The notes under the pieces were generated by a model, which had not been told where the DNA came from, did no database searches, and saw only the letters and a program-made list of their open reading frames with translations. From Oscillospiraceae bacterium (GTDB lineage: Bacteria > Bacillota > Clostridia > Oscillospirales > Oscillospiraceae), in assembly GCA_017466665.1 (NCBI GenBank), contig JAFTTQ010000029.1:1-33383 (forward strand): DNA of 33,383 nucleotides. The letters are read 5' to 3'. This document shows, piece after piece, positions 9,901 to 19,400 of the stretch (its first letter is position 1; each line of letters opens with the position of its first letter). A program made the position numbers and the translations under genes.

Positions 9901-12265
9901 ATAAGACTGGGTGGTAAAGGATACGCCGTCTACAGTTACATCCGTCAGTTCCAGACCGGAAAGCTTATCTGCCACAGCGCTCAAATCTACAGCAAAAGTG
10001 GTCTGGACGCTGCCCTTCTCCAAATACACGCCGCCATCCAGAATAACTGTCTCCGGCTCCTTGGGAGGCACATAGTTTACCAGTCTGTTGGGTATGGGGA
10101 AGCCATCTACAACTGTCCAGAAGCCGTTGCCGTTCCAGGAAGAAACATTGGCATTGAAGGAGGCTCTGTCTGCGTAGCAGCCCATTGCCACAGCATTGGA
10201 GCTATTCACCAGGTTGTTGTATGCCTTATCTGCGCCCACAATGTACAGACCATCCACTGCTGTCAGGCTGTTCAGGTCACCGAAGGCATAGCCCCAGCCG
10301 TTGTTGTCCGTGAGCTTCTGTGCATACTCAATGACCACATTGTTGATATAAATATGCTCTCTGGGCGTGGTATTGAACAGCACGCTGGTATTGTTGATCC
10401 AGCCGTTACTGGTGTAGCTGGACACCAGGCCGTCAATGCTCACAAGCATATACACATTTTCCAGAGTGCCCTGACCCTTACAAGCCAGGAAAGCACCCTG
10501 GCCCTTGACAGTGGCGTTCATAAAGGAGATATTCTTCAGGGTTGCCAGTTCTGAGCCGTCCTCCTTGCCGAAGAACTTACCAAACAGGCCGCCGTCCCAA
10601 TCGGCTGCGCTTATCTTGGTGCATAGATCAAAGATAATGTAGCCCTGACCGTCAAAGGTGCCGGTAAAGGGTACGGTGTTGGTATTTTCATAAGTGCCCG
10701 TGTAATAAATATCTGCACCCAGAGCAAAGTAACCGTCGGGTTTTTCCAGCATAGCAGTGGGGAAGTTTTTCAGTTCCCGGGCATCGTTGATCACCATATC
10801 GCAAGCGAAAACGGGGATATTGACCACGATCAGTTCTTCACCCTTTTCAAATACGGCAACTACCAAATTCTCACCTGCAGCATCCCCCAGGGAAGCCGTA
10901 TCCAGGGTCAGTATGCCATTTTCATAGGAGGCAGAAGCAAATTGCTTTTCTCCCAGGGTGACATTTTTCAGGGTTACACCCTCCAAATCTGATGCCAAAC
11001 CACTCAGATCCACGGTAAACTGCTCTGCCACCATTCTTTCTGCGTAGGTCACGCCTTCCACATGCAGATGCCGGGCGTAATTCACAAGAATGTTCAGCTT
11101 TACAGCGTTATTGTGGTTAAATACGGAACGGACAGTAATTTGCATCACAGTGCCGTTTTTCATATTCTCAGGGATGCTCAGCACATTGTCATCTACCTTT
11201 AATCCCTGTCTTTTCAGCTCCCCGGATACCACGATCTCATCAAAGAAGCCAACACCCTGGATGGTCACCGTTGTGCCGGTCAGCGCCTCCGTGGGGGCAG
11301 TGACTTCGGGCATATAGCTGCTGTGAATATTTCTTCCGCTGGGATAGGGCACCTTGTTATAGGTAGCCCAGAATTCATTGCTCCAGCCATTGAGATTCTT
11401 GCCGCTTGCCAAAAATTCACGGTAATTGGGGTAAATCCCAATCACATCCGCGCCGGACTTATTATCTACAACCTTTTCGCAGACCTTCTCTGCACCGATG
11501 ATGTACAGACCCTGGATATTGCCGTATTGACCCAAATGGGTGATGGCATAACCGGTTGCGCCCACATCCACCAGAGGATTGCTATGCTCAATAAAGACCT
11601 TATCCATTGCCACCGTGTTGTACATATAAGAGAACAATACGGTGGTTTTGTTTTGACCGCCCTTGTCCACCAGGTCAGAAAGCCCGATATTGATGTACAC
11701 ATTTTCCAAAAGGCCGCCGCCCTGCTGGGCAAGGAACGCACCGTCCTTGGAGTGCTTTGCATTGATAAACGCAATATTCTTCAGTACTGCATTACTCTTG
11801 CCCGGCACGCCAAAAGCTTTGCCGAACAAGCCGCGGCCGTAGCGGTTTTCATCGGATGTGGTGAAATTATAAATTGCATGTCCCCGACCGTCAAAGGTGC
11901 CATTAAAGGGCTCCGTTGCATTGGAGGCATAGGTGCCGGAGCAACGAATATCATTGCCCAGAATAAAGTAGCCCGTAGGATAGGATGAATGGAACTTGGG
12001 GAACTGCTTCAGCTCACTTTCGGAATTGATAACAAAGGTAGCCATCATACCTTCCGTGGTATACTCTGCCTTTTCGGAAAGAATGGACAGTTTAACTTCC
12101 TTACCGATTTCCGGGAGCATTGCTGAATCCAGCACCAGTTGTCCGTCCTTGATTTCCTTCAGAACACTCTCCCCGTCATACAGCACATCGGTGATCTCAC
12201 CGGAGCCGCTGAATTGGGAAATGCTCAGTTTATAGTCAACAGCCTGCTCCACATCCACATTTTTG
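6946..12265 (-). repeat. Five tandem ~1-kb coding modules
   Basis: Approximate modules in protein order: 11320-12265, 10075-11320 (with extra TIG-like domain), 9058-10074, 8038-9057 and 6946-8037 (with acidic linker). The anchor motif TGTFDGQG or NGTFDGRG lies at 11881-11904, 10642-10665, 9622-9645, 8608-8631 and 7522-7545, giving periods of 1239, 1020, 1014 and 1086 bases. Modules 2-5 stay strongly alike at DNA level, with a 23-base run around the anchor motif identical in all four. Module 1 is the most diverged. This suggests recent expansion by duplication of the inner units. Confidence 0.9.
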
Positions 12266-13212
12266 CGCACGATCTTTGTGCGGTATACTTCTACAGCAAT
12301 GGGAATCTCTGCATTGTCATAGAAGCCAACGATCCGGGCAGTGCCGGCACTGACAGCCGTGATTTTACCGTTTTCATCCACGGTTGCAATCTCCGGGTTT
12401 TCGCTTTCCCAGGTGATCACGCCATTTTCCACCTTCTGGCCCTTATTGAACAGCGTGACCTGCGGCACAATGGAGGTCGCATCTACATCCGTTTCAATCA
12501 GCCCCAGTGCGGTCTTATAAGCCCACACAGATTTCTCCATATTGGCAATTTCAAAGGTAATATCCAGGTTTGTAACCTTAATATCCACCCTTTGCGCAAC
12601 CAGTTGTCCACGGTAGGTGGTACTGACAATATATGCCGTTTTTCCGTAGGCTAATGCCTTTACGGTTGTACCGTCTGCCGTTTGTTCCACGGCCGCCACA
12701 TCCGGCTTTCCGTCTTCTGCCAGCATCCATTTATATTCAACAGGTTCCGTGACCTCTGCACCCTTCCAACGCAGCTTCACGGAAATGCCGTACTGTTCAT
12801 TAAGTCCCAGGCAAATGTTGGGTGTGTTCACAACAATAACCGGCGCAGCATAGGAATTGACCACGCTCACCTGACAGGCACAGAAAGCCTCTCCCACCGT
12901 AGCGATCACATTGGTGGTACCCTCGCCCACTGCTGTTACAATACCGTTTTCCACAGTTGCAACATTGCTGTCCTGGGTTGTCCAGACTGGCTGCTGCTCA
13001 GAACCGGTCACCGTCGCCTTCAGCTCCAGCGTTTCGTGGATATCCAGTTGGATGCTGCTGGCACTTAAGGATACAGTGACATCCCCTTTCTCCTGCACCG
13101 GTTTGGACAGGCTGCCTTTTATGCCCATAAAAACAGCTAAGCCAATTGCTGCCGCTATGACGACCGCGATCACGATCACAAGCCATTTTCTCTTGGAAAT
13201 CCAGTTTTTCAT
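6946..13212 (-). CDS. Giant membrane-anchored repeat protein (BIG2, five beta-helix modules)
   Basis: Protein of 2088 residues predicted to be held outside the membrane by an N-terminal signal anchor (residues about 10-29, LVIVIAVVIAAAIGLAVFMG) with no cleavage or lipobox motif. Two BIG2-type Ig domains follow (about 45-120 and 240-315, with WESENPEIATVDENGKITAV). Then come five modules of roughly 340 residues. Each combines an Ig-like strand-rich part and a GLUG-like beta-helix part with TGTFDGQG, WDGGLFGKFFG, ATLKNISF, GTLENVYM and GLYIVGAD signatures. A TIG/IPT-like domain lies between modules 1 and 2, and a Pro/Glu/Ser linker between modules 4 and 5. No LPXTG, SLH or dockerin sequence and no known catalytic motif is visible. 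The start has AAAGGAGG 9 bases upstream. Likely role: surface binding or scaffolding for a glycan (inference). Its modules are homologous to those of the next giant protein. Confidence 0.85.
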   Translation of the reverse strand: MKNWISKRKWLVIVIAVVIAAAIGLAVFMGIKGSLSKPVQEKGDVTVSLSASSIQLDIHETLELKATVTGSEQQPVWTTQDSNVATVENGIVTAVGEGTTNVIATVGEAFCACQVSVVNSYAAPVIVVNTPNICLGLNEQYGISVKLRWKGAEVTEPVEYKWMLAEDGKPDVAAVEQTADGTTVKALAYGKTAYIVSTTYRGQLVAQRVDIKVTNLDITFEIANMEKSVWAYKTALGLIETDVDATSIVPQVTLFNKGQKVENGVITWESENPEIATVDENGKITAVSAGTARIVGFYDNAEIPIAVEVYRTKIVRKNVDVEQAVDYKLSISQFSGSGEITDVLYDGESVLKEIKDGQLVLDSAMLPEIGKEVKLSILSEKAEYTTEGMMATFVINSESELKQFPKFHSSYPTGYFILGNDIRCSGTYASNATEPFNGTFDGRGHAIYNFTTSDENRYGRGLFGKAFGVPGKSNAVLKNIAFINAKHSKDGAFLAQQGGGLLENVYINIGLSDLVDKGGQNKTTVLFSYMYNTVAMDKVFIEHSNPLVDVGATGYAITHLGQYGNIQGLYIIGAEKVCEKVVDNKSGADVIGIYPNYREFLASGKNLNGWSNEFWATYNKVPYPSGRNIHSSYMPEVTAPTEALTGTTVTIQGVGFFDEIVVSGELKRQGLKVDDNVLSIPENMKNGTVMQITVRSVFNHNNAVKLNILVNYARHLHVEGVTYAERMVAEQFTVDLSGLASDLEGVTLKNVTLGEKQFASASYENGILTLDTASLGDAAGENLVVAVFEKGEELIVVNIPVFACDMVINDARELKNFPTAMLEKPDGYFALGADIYYTGTYENTNTVPFTGTFDGQGYIIFDLCTKISAADWDGGLFGKFFGKEDGSELATLKNISFMNATVKGQGAFLACKGQGTLENVYMLVSIDGLVSSYTSNGWINNTSVLFNTTPREHIYINNVVIEYAQKLTDNNGWGYAFGDLNSLTAVDGLYIVGADKAYNNLVNSSNAVAMGCYADRASFNANVSSWNGNGFWTVVDGFPIPNRLVNYVPPKEPETVILDGGVYLEKGSVQTTFAVDLSAVADKLSGLELTDVTVDGVSFTTQSYDGASSVLTLNAATVNGLLGEKTVLVSFGDLLQIKLRLVLCTQIIDTAAELKAFPAAAKENPDGYYALGADIYYEGTYENTNTVPFTGTFDGQGYIIFDLCTKVSATDWDGGFFGKFFGKEDGSALATLKNISFVNATVKGQGAFLACKGQGTLENVYMQVTIDGLVSSYTTNGWINNTSILFNTVPSHQIYINNMVIEYAQALTDNNGWGYAFGSLNTLATVNGLYIVGADGAYNSLVNPSTAVAMGCYGDRASFDADVSAWDGNGFWTVVDGFPIPNRLVNYEPPREPETVTLDDGVYLEKGSAQSTFTVDLSSVAGKLSGLELKNVTVDGVAFAVKSYDTGILTLDTATVNGLLGEKTALVNFGDLVQIEVKIVLCTQIIDTVEELKAFPAAAKENPNGYYALGADIYYEGIYENPNTVPFTGTFDGQGHTIFNLCTKVSATDWDGGLFGKFFGKEDGSQLATLKNISFMNATVKGQGSFLACKGQGTLENVYMLVNIDGLVSSYTSNGWINNTSILFNTVPSHQIYINNVVIEYGKALTGNNGWGYAFGSLNTLATVNGLYIVGADGAYNSLANPSTAVAMGCYADRASFDADVSAWDGNGFWTVVDGFPVPDGLVGYDPSNPPEPSEPEESEPTEPEETEPSQTVQLKLAGTVLLDKSSTGSTFTVNFGEQKAAVAGATLNSVSVAGKSFTTYTYADGILRLDKATLGTGVGEKMVQATFQSTGKTVQVDISVIVCTQVIDTAAELRSFPTAAKENPDGYYALGADIHFEGTYENTNTVPFTGTFDGQGHTIYDLCTKVSATDWDGGLFGKFFGKEDGSALATLKNISFMNATVKGQGSFLACKGQGTLENVYMQVVIDGLVSSYTTNGWINNTSVFFNTVPSHRIYINNVILEYATPLTDNNSWGYAFGSLNTLATVDGLYIVGADRAYNSLMNASNAPAMGCYADGEAFRAADIDFTAWYETDFWVEGENKTPVPKSK

Positions 13213-13336
13213 TTCCGTAATCCTCCTTTTATTTGAATCAAAGAAGCGTACGAAGCCTCATAATTTTTTACTTTTATGGAAAGCGCTGATCAAATCGTCC
13301 GTATGTACAGGCGATTGGATCAATGCTCCTCCACCG

Positions 13337-13365
13337 AGGCTTAGGCGGCAGAGCCGCCTAAGCCT
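13337..13365. terminator. 12-bp GC-rich hairpin between the giant genes
   Basis: Perfect inverted repeat AGGCTTAGGCGG (13337-13348) and CCGCCTAAGCCT (13354-13365) with loop CAGAG, in the 191-base gap between the two giant genes. On the minus strand the 3' side lacks a U-run; on the plus strand GTTTGGTTTT follows a few bases later. It could act as partial terminator or as an mRNA stability element. The rest of the gap shows only the AAAGGAGG site of the downstream gene. Confidence 0.45.
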
Positions 13366-13403
13366 ATGGTGTTTGGTTTTATACGATTATGCTGTTATTT
13401 GTA

Positions 13404-16400
13404 TTACAGGTCGCCTAATGTTTCCTGCTCAGACAGATGGGTGAAGCCTCTGGACTCGGCATCTGCATTAAAGTCAGCCGCCAAATCGCTGTAGCCGTAG
13501 GCAGTGATCAGCATATAACGGACGAACATGCTCTCGTCGGTGATATGGTTCAGTGCCGTAGTGTCGCCTGCAGCCAAAGTCTTGGCTTCCTCCAGCAGCT
13601 CCTGCCAGTGCAGCAGCAGCTCCTCGGGCCAGTACTCGGCAGCATTCTGACCTTCGTTTGCAATCCAGCCGTTAAACATATCGGGATGATAGATGGCCAG
13701 GTCATTCAGCCATGCCTCCAGCTCCTCATAGTACTGCTGCATGGGCTCGCCGGCAGCGCCGTAGTACTTGGAGAAGAACTTGTCTACCAAAGCATCATAA
13801 TCTGCGTTTACATTCAAGCCGGTTTCGGCATTGAGGTAGACCTTTAGTGTGGTGAAGCCGGTGGAATTTTGGGCGTTGTACTGACCCTGGATCATCACGA
13901 TATCTGCGTTGTTATTGTAGCTGTGACGCAGGTTCTCGGTGCTGGTAAACCAGCTGCCAAAGGGTACCATATAGTTCTTAAAGCCGGTTTCATACAGCCA
14001 ATAGTACATATGGTCGCTGAGACTTGCCCACTTTTCCATATTCTCAGCGATATCGCTGTTTACATCGTGGTACAGGTCATAGGTGTACATTGCCTCGATG
14101 GGGGCGTACAGAACACCCACATTCTCGCCGCAAACCACGCTATCGTCGATGGGAGAGTAGGTGCCGTCAGCATTCTTTACCACGGGAGCAATGGCGTACT
14201 CATGGTAAGCCATCAGATACAGGGTAAACTCTCTCTTTTCCGTGCCGGCCTCGTCAGCCTGAGCTTGCAGTCTTTCCTGAATCTCTGCGCCCAACAGGTT
14301 AATAAACTGGATCACCGCAGCGGCGTCGGTGCCATACTTTTCCTTAGAAGCCGTACAGGTAGCGCAGGTGCAGGCGGTGTGGGTATCGGACACGGAGAAC
14401 TGACCGGCAAGAACCGTGGGCTGTGCATTGATTCTTACCATCATCTCGTCGGCTGCGGCCTGTACCATTTCTGCCAGCTCAGCACTGTCGCCGTGAGCGG
14501 TGTAGCAAAGCTGATCCGGAACATTTACGATGCTGTCCCACATACTCTCACCGCTGTACCACTTCCAGTTGCCGTTGCTGACACTATAGTAGGTATTCTT
14601 CGGCAGATAATTCATGCTGGTGTGGTTGTCGGAGCCGTAATCGTAAACACCGTTGCCATCGTTATCCTTAGACATCAGGAAGTAGTCTGCGTAATCGGTG
14701 TAACCCATCAGATACTGGACATCTGCATTGGCACTGTCACGCCAGTTGCCCATAATCTGGGTGTCGATATCAGGCTGCTCGGTGATGTTGAAATCAGGCA
14801 TCCATGCCCAGCTTCCCGCAACAACGGAGATGCTGTCAGGTGTGCCGTAGACCTCCAGACCCAGCGTGTGCTTCAGGAATGCGGCGGCGGCATACTGGAT
14901 GCCCTCTACGCCAACACTCTGCAGGAACACATTGTCATTCACAGTGACAATTCTGTAGCCGGAAACGCCCAGGTTATCGGGCATTGTCTGTCCGGCAGCT
15001 GCAAACAGCGTATCGTTGTTGATGACGATGAACTTGCCGTCAGCAGTGTACTGATCTGCAGTTACGATGGGAAGGGTGACGCCGCTTCTGCCCAGATATT
15101 TAATCATAATATCTGCAGCCTTCTTGTCGGCAGTGTTGGTCTCATCGACGATGATCTTGTAGTCGGATGTGCCGCCCTGAATGAGTTTCCGGGTGGTATT
15201 GGCAGTTACGCTGACCTGGTGGATCGTGCCGGAAACTGTGCTCTGCTTCTTATTTGCGGCTGCACGGGCAGCGGCAAATACGCAGGCGGGTACGGGGGTG
15301 TTATTGGCATCGCTGACCCAGAATCCGTTTTCATACCAGCTGCTGAAGTCGGTGACTGCTGCTGCCAAAGCCGCACGGTCTGCATAGACACCGTAGATAC
15401 CGTTAGAGCCGGGCAGGGTTTCCGCACTGATGGCACTTGTGCCAATCACATACAAGCCGTTAAACTTGGAGCTGCTTGTATTTTTGTAGATGGCATAGCC
15501 GCCGTTGGCCGGGGTCTCGGCATACTCAACGATCACATTGTTTGCGTAGAGATAGCTGCCTTCGCTGTCATTGAACAGCACACAGCTATCGTTGATCCAG
15601 TTGCCATCGGCAACCAGACCATCAAAGGAAACCTTCAGATAAACATTTTCCATAGTGCCGCCATGGTTCCGGAATGCCAGGAAGGAGCCCTGACCCTTAA
15701 CAATGGCGTTAGCGAAGGCGATGTTCTTCAGCGTTCCTCTGAAGTCCTTGCCAAACAGGCCGCCGTCCCAATCTGTGTAGGAGGTCTTGGTTGCCATATT
15801 GGAGATGCAGTAGCCGTTGCCGTCAAATACGCCGGTGAAGGCATCGGTCATGGTGTTTTCGTAGGTGTAGCCTGCAAAATCAATATTGTTGCCCAGTGCA
15901 TAAGTACCGGCAGGATTTGCAGCCATCAACGCGGGGAAGGTCTGCAATTCCTCTGCGGTGTAGAACACCATGTCAGCAGGAATCAGCTCTGCGTAAGCCA
16001 CATAAACCGCGCCGTCCTTGGTGAAGTTCAGCTTGACGCTCTGTGTTTCGGACAGAGTGCCGATGGTGGCCTTATCCAGAGTCAGAACACCGGTATTGAA
16101 ATTATAGGTAGCGTTTTCAATGGTGCTGCCGCCCATCACTGCTCCTGCGAAGTCCATGCCTGCAGTTTCCACTCTCTGGATGCCAAAGTTCACGGTGACA
16201 GTGGCTTCTGTGTTGTTCGCTCCCACATAGGTGGAGGCAGTCATATCCAGTTCGTTTTCTACCACATAGCCATTTTCATAAATAGTGCCAACCAGTCTTT
16301 CGGGGATGGGGAAGCCATCAACCACAGCCCAGAAGCCGTTGCCGTCCCATGCAGAAACATCGGCATCGAAGGAAGCACGGTCATCGTAGCAGCCATAGAC

Positions 16401-19400
16401 TGCGGTAGAGCTGCTCAAGCCGGCAGCACTGATATCATCTGCACCAACGACATACAGGCCGTTCACCTTGGTAAGGCTGAAGTTCTGGTACACAGCGAAG
16501 CCTGCACTTGCCGTCAGAGGCTCTGCATACTCAATAACCACATTGGTGGCATCCAGGTAGTTGCCGTTGCCGTCGTTAAACAGCACGCTGGTATCGTTGA
16601 TCCAGCTGCCGTTAGCAACCAGACCGTCGAAGGCAAAGCTGATATACACATTTTCCAGCTTGCCTGCAATGCTCCGGAATGCCAGGAATGCGCCCTGACC
16701 CTTAACGGTTGCATTGGCAAAGGCAACATTCTTTATGGTACCGGCAAAGAGCTTACCGAAGAAGCCGCCGTCCCAATCATCGGCAGTAGTCTTTGTGGTC
16801 ATATTGTAGATCACATAGCCCTGACCGTCGAAGGTGCCGGTGAAGTTAGCAGCAGTATTGCCGTTAGTATAAGCAACGCCGGACATATCAATGTCGTTGG
16901 CCAACACATAAGTACCTGCCAGGTTCTCAGCCATCACGGTGGGGAAATTAGCCATCTGGGCAGGTGTGCTGATAACATAAGTAGCAGATGCGATCTTTGC
17001 GCTGACGCTGATACGCATATTGTCGTTTTCGAAGGTCAGGATGATGTCCTTCTCACCGCTTAATGTACCTGCAGTAGCCTTGTCCAGAGTGACAATACCG
17101 CCCTGGTAGCTCTTGGTTGCGAAGGAAACACCGTCCACAGTCACATCCACCAAGGATGTGCCTGCCAGCCGATCCTTCACATCGCTCAGATTCAGGATAA
17201 AGGTATCTTCTGTATTCTGCTGGCCAATGTAGCCCACTGCATTGGAGCTGATAGCGAAGGGAATCTTCACGCCAAGGAGTCTGTTGGGGATGGGGAAGCC
17301 GTCGACCACAGTCCAGAAGCCGTTGCCATCCCATGCGGAAACATCGGCATTGAAGGAAGCGCGGTCATCGTAGCAGCCATAAGCTGTAGAGGAGCCGGGC
17401 AGTGCTACAGAGCTGATAGCATCTGCGCCAATGACATACAGGCCATCGAACTCGGAAACGCTGACGCCCTGATAGAACGCATAGCCGGCGCTTGCTGCTG
17501 TCAAAGCTTCAGCATATTCCACGATCACATTGGTGGCATAGAGGTAGTTGCTATTGCCGTCGTTAAACAGCACGCCGGTGGTATTCGTAAAGTTATCACC
17601 GGAAGTCAGTGTATCGAAGGAAACCAGCATATACACATTTTCCATCGTAGCGGCGTTGCATCTAAAGCCCAGGAATGCACCTGTGCCCTTAACGATGGCA
17701 TTTACAAAAGCAACATTTTTGAGTGTGCCATGGAACTCTTTGCCGAAGAAGCCGCCGTCCCAGTCGGTAGTGGAGGTCTTGGTAGCCATGTTATAAATCA
17801 CATAGCCCTGACCGTCGAAGGTGCCGGTGAAGGCAGTGGTGCTGGTATTTTCAAAGTTCACACCAGCCATATCGATGTCGCTGGTCAGTACATAGGTGCC
17901 TGCCAGATTGTTTGCCATTACAGTGGGGAGGGCAGCCAGTTCAGCGGAAGTACCCATGGTATAGGTGCAGACCGTCAGTGTCAGATCCACGGACAGCTTG
18001 CTGCTGTCGCCTTCCAGCTTCAGGTTGACAGCCAGCTCTTCACCCTCGGTCAGGGTCAGGCCGCTGCGGCTCAGAGTCAGGATGCCGTCTGCAAAGGAGC
18101 CGGTAACTGCAGTGCCGCCCACAGTGGCAGATGTCAGTGTGCCCTCCAGGTCATAATCAGACAGATCCACTACGATATCGCCGCTATTCTGTGCGCCCAC
18201 ATAATAGGTATCTGTAATGGTCAGCTCATCGGCATAGATGGGGCCGTTTTCGTAGGCCGTGCCGATCAGGCACTTGGGAATGGGGAATCCGTTCTTAACA
18301 GTCCAGAAGTCGCCCTCCCAGCCAGTCACATCCACATCAAAGGCTGCGCGCTTTGCATAGCAGCCATAAGCAGCAGAGGAGCCGGGCAGGGTTGCAACGC
18401 TGATCTTATCAGCACCAACCACATACAGGCCGTTGAACTTGGAAACGCTCAGGTTCTGATAGAACGCATAGCCTGCACTTGCTTCTGTCAGAGGCTCTGC
18501 GTACTCAACAATCACATTGTTTGCGTACAGGTAGTTGCCTTCGCCGTCGTTAAACAGCACGCTGGTATCGTTGATCCAGCCCTTTCCGGAAACCAGACCG
18601 TCGAAGGAAACCAGCATATATACATTTTCCAATGTGCCGGCATTGTTCCGGAAGGCAAGGAATGCACCCTCGCCCTTGACGATAGCATTGGCAAAGGCAA
18701 CATTCTTCAGTGTGCCCTTGAACATCTTGCCGAAGAAGCCGCCGTCCCAATCGTTGGCTGCGGTTTTGGTGGCCATATTGTAGATGGCATGGCCACGGCC
18801 GTCAAAGGTGCCGGTAAAGGCAGCAGTATTGGTGTTTTCATAAGGAACATCAGCCATATCAATGTCGCTTACCAGCGCATAGCTGCCTGCAGGCTTTGCT
18901 GCCATAGCTGTGGGGAATACAACCATATCCGCAGCAGAAGCGATCAGCATGGTATAGAGGTTAACATTGACACTGGTGTGCAGGGTTCTGCTTCCGCAGG
19001 TAAAGGTCAGTGCAACAGTCTGTTCACCTTCCAGTGCCTGAACAGTTGCACGATCCAGAGATACCACGCCGTTAGCATAGCTTGCAGAGGTAAAGGCAGT
19101 GCCGTTTACCGTTGCGCCGGACAGGCTATAACCAGCCAGTGCGCCGCTGTAGTCGCTCAGATTGATGGCAAAGGTTGCATCTGCGCCGTAAACGCCAGCC
19201 TCAAAGCTGTCGCTGATCACCAGAGTTTCCTCGCCCGTTGCATAGGTTTCAGCGGCATCAAAGTAATCTGCGGCATAGGTCAGCATCGTCTTCAGTGCAT
19301 CACTGCTGGAGTCCTTACGGTACATACGGGTGATGTAGTCCATGGGGCTGTAGCTTACACTTAAGCTGTCAGTGCCGTCGGAAACCCCAATCTGTACCTT

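Noticed and set aside
13337..13365. Full operon terminator between the giant genes
   Set aside because: The stem is strong but has no U-run on the transcribed strand, and the next gene has no visible promoter, so read-through is likely.
13869..17063. Plus-strand open frame of 1064 residues opposite the giant gene
   Set aside because: It lies antisense to a clear secreted repeat protein; its repeats mirror the coding modules, it has no ribosome binding site and no recognisable domain. The length comes from biased codon use.
6946..19200. CRISPR array or other short-unit repeat
   Set aside because: The repeat period is about 1 kb, in frame and coding; there are no short repeats with spacers.
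17730..19364. Plus-strand open frame of 544 residues
   Set aside because: Antisense shadow of the same repeat modules, with periodic low-complexity content and no family signature.
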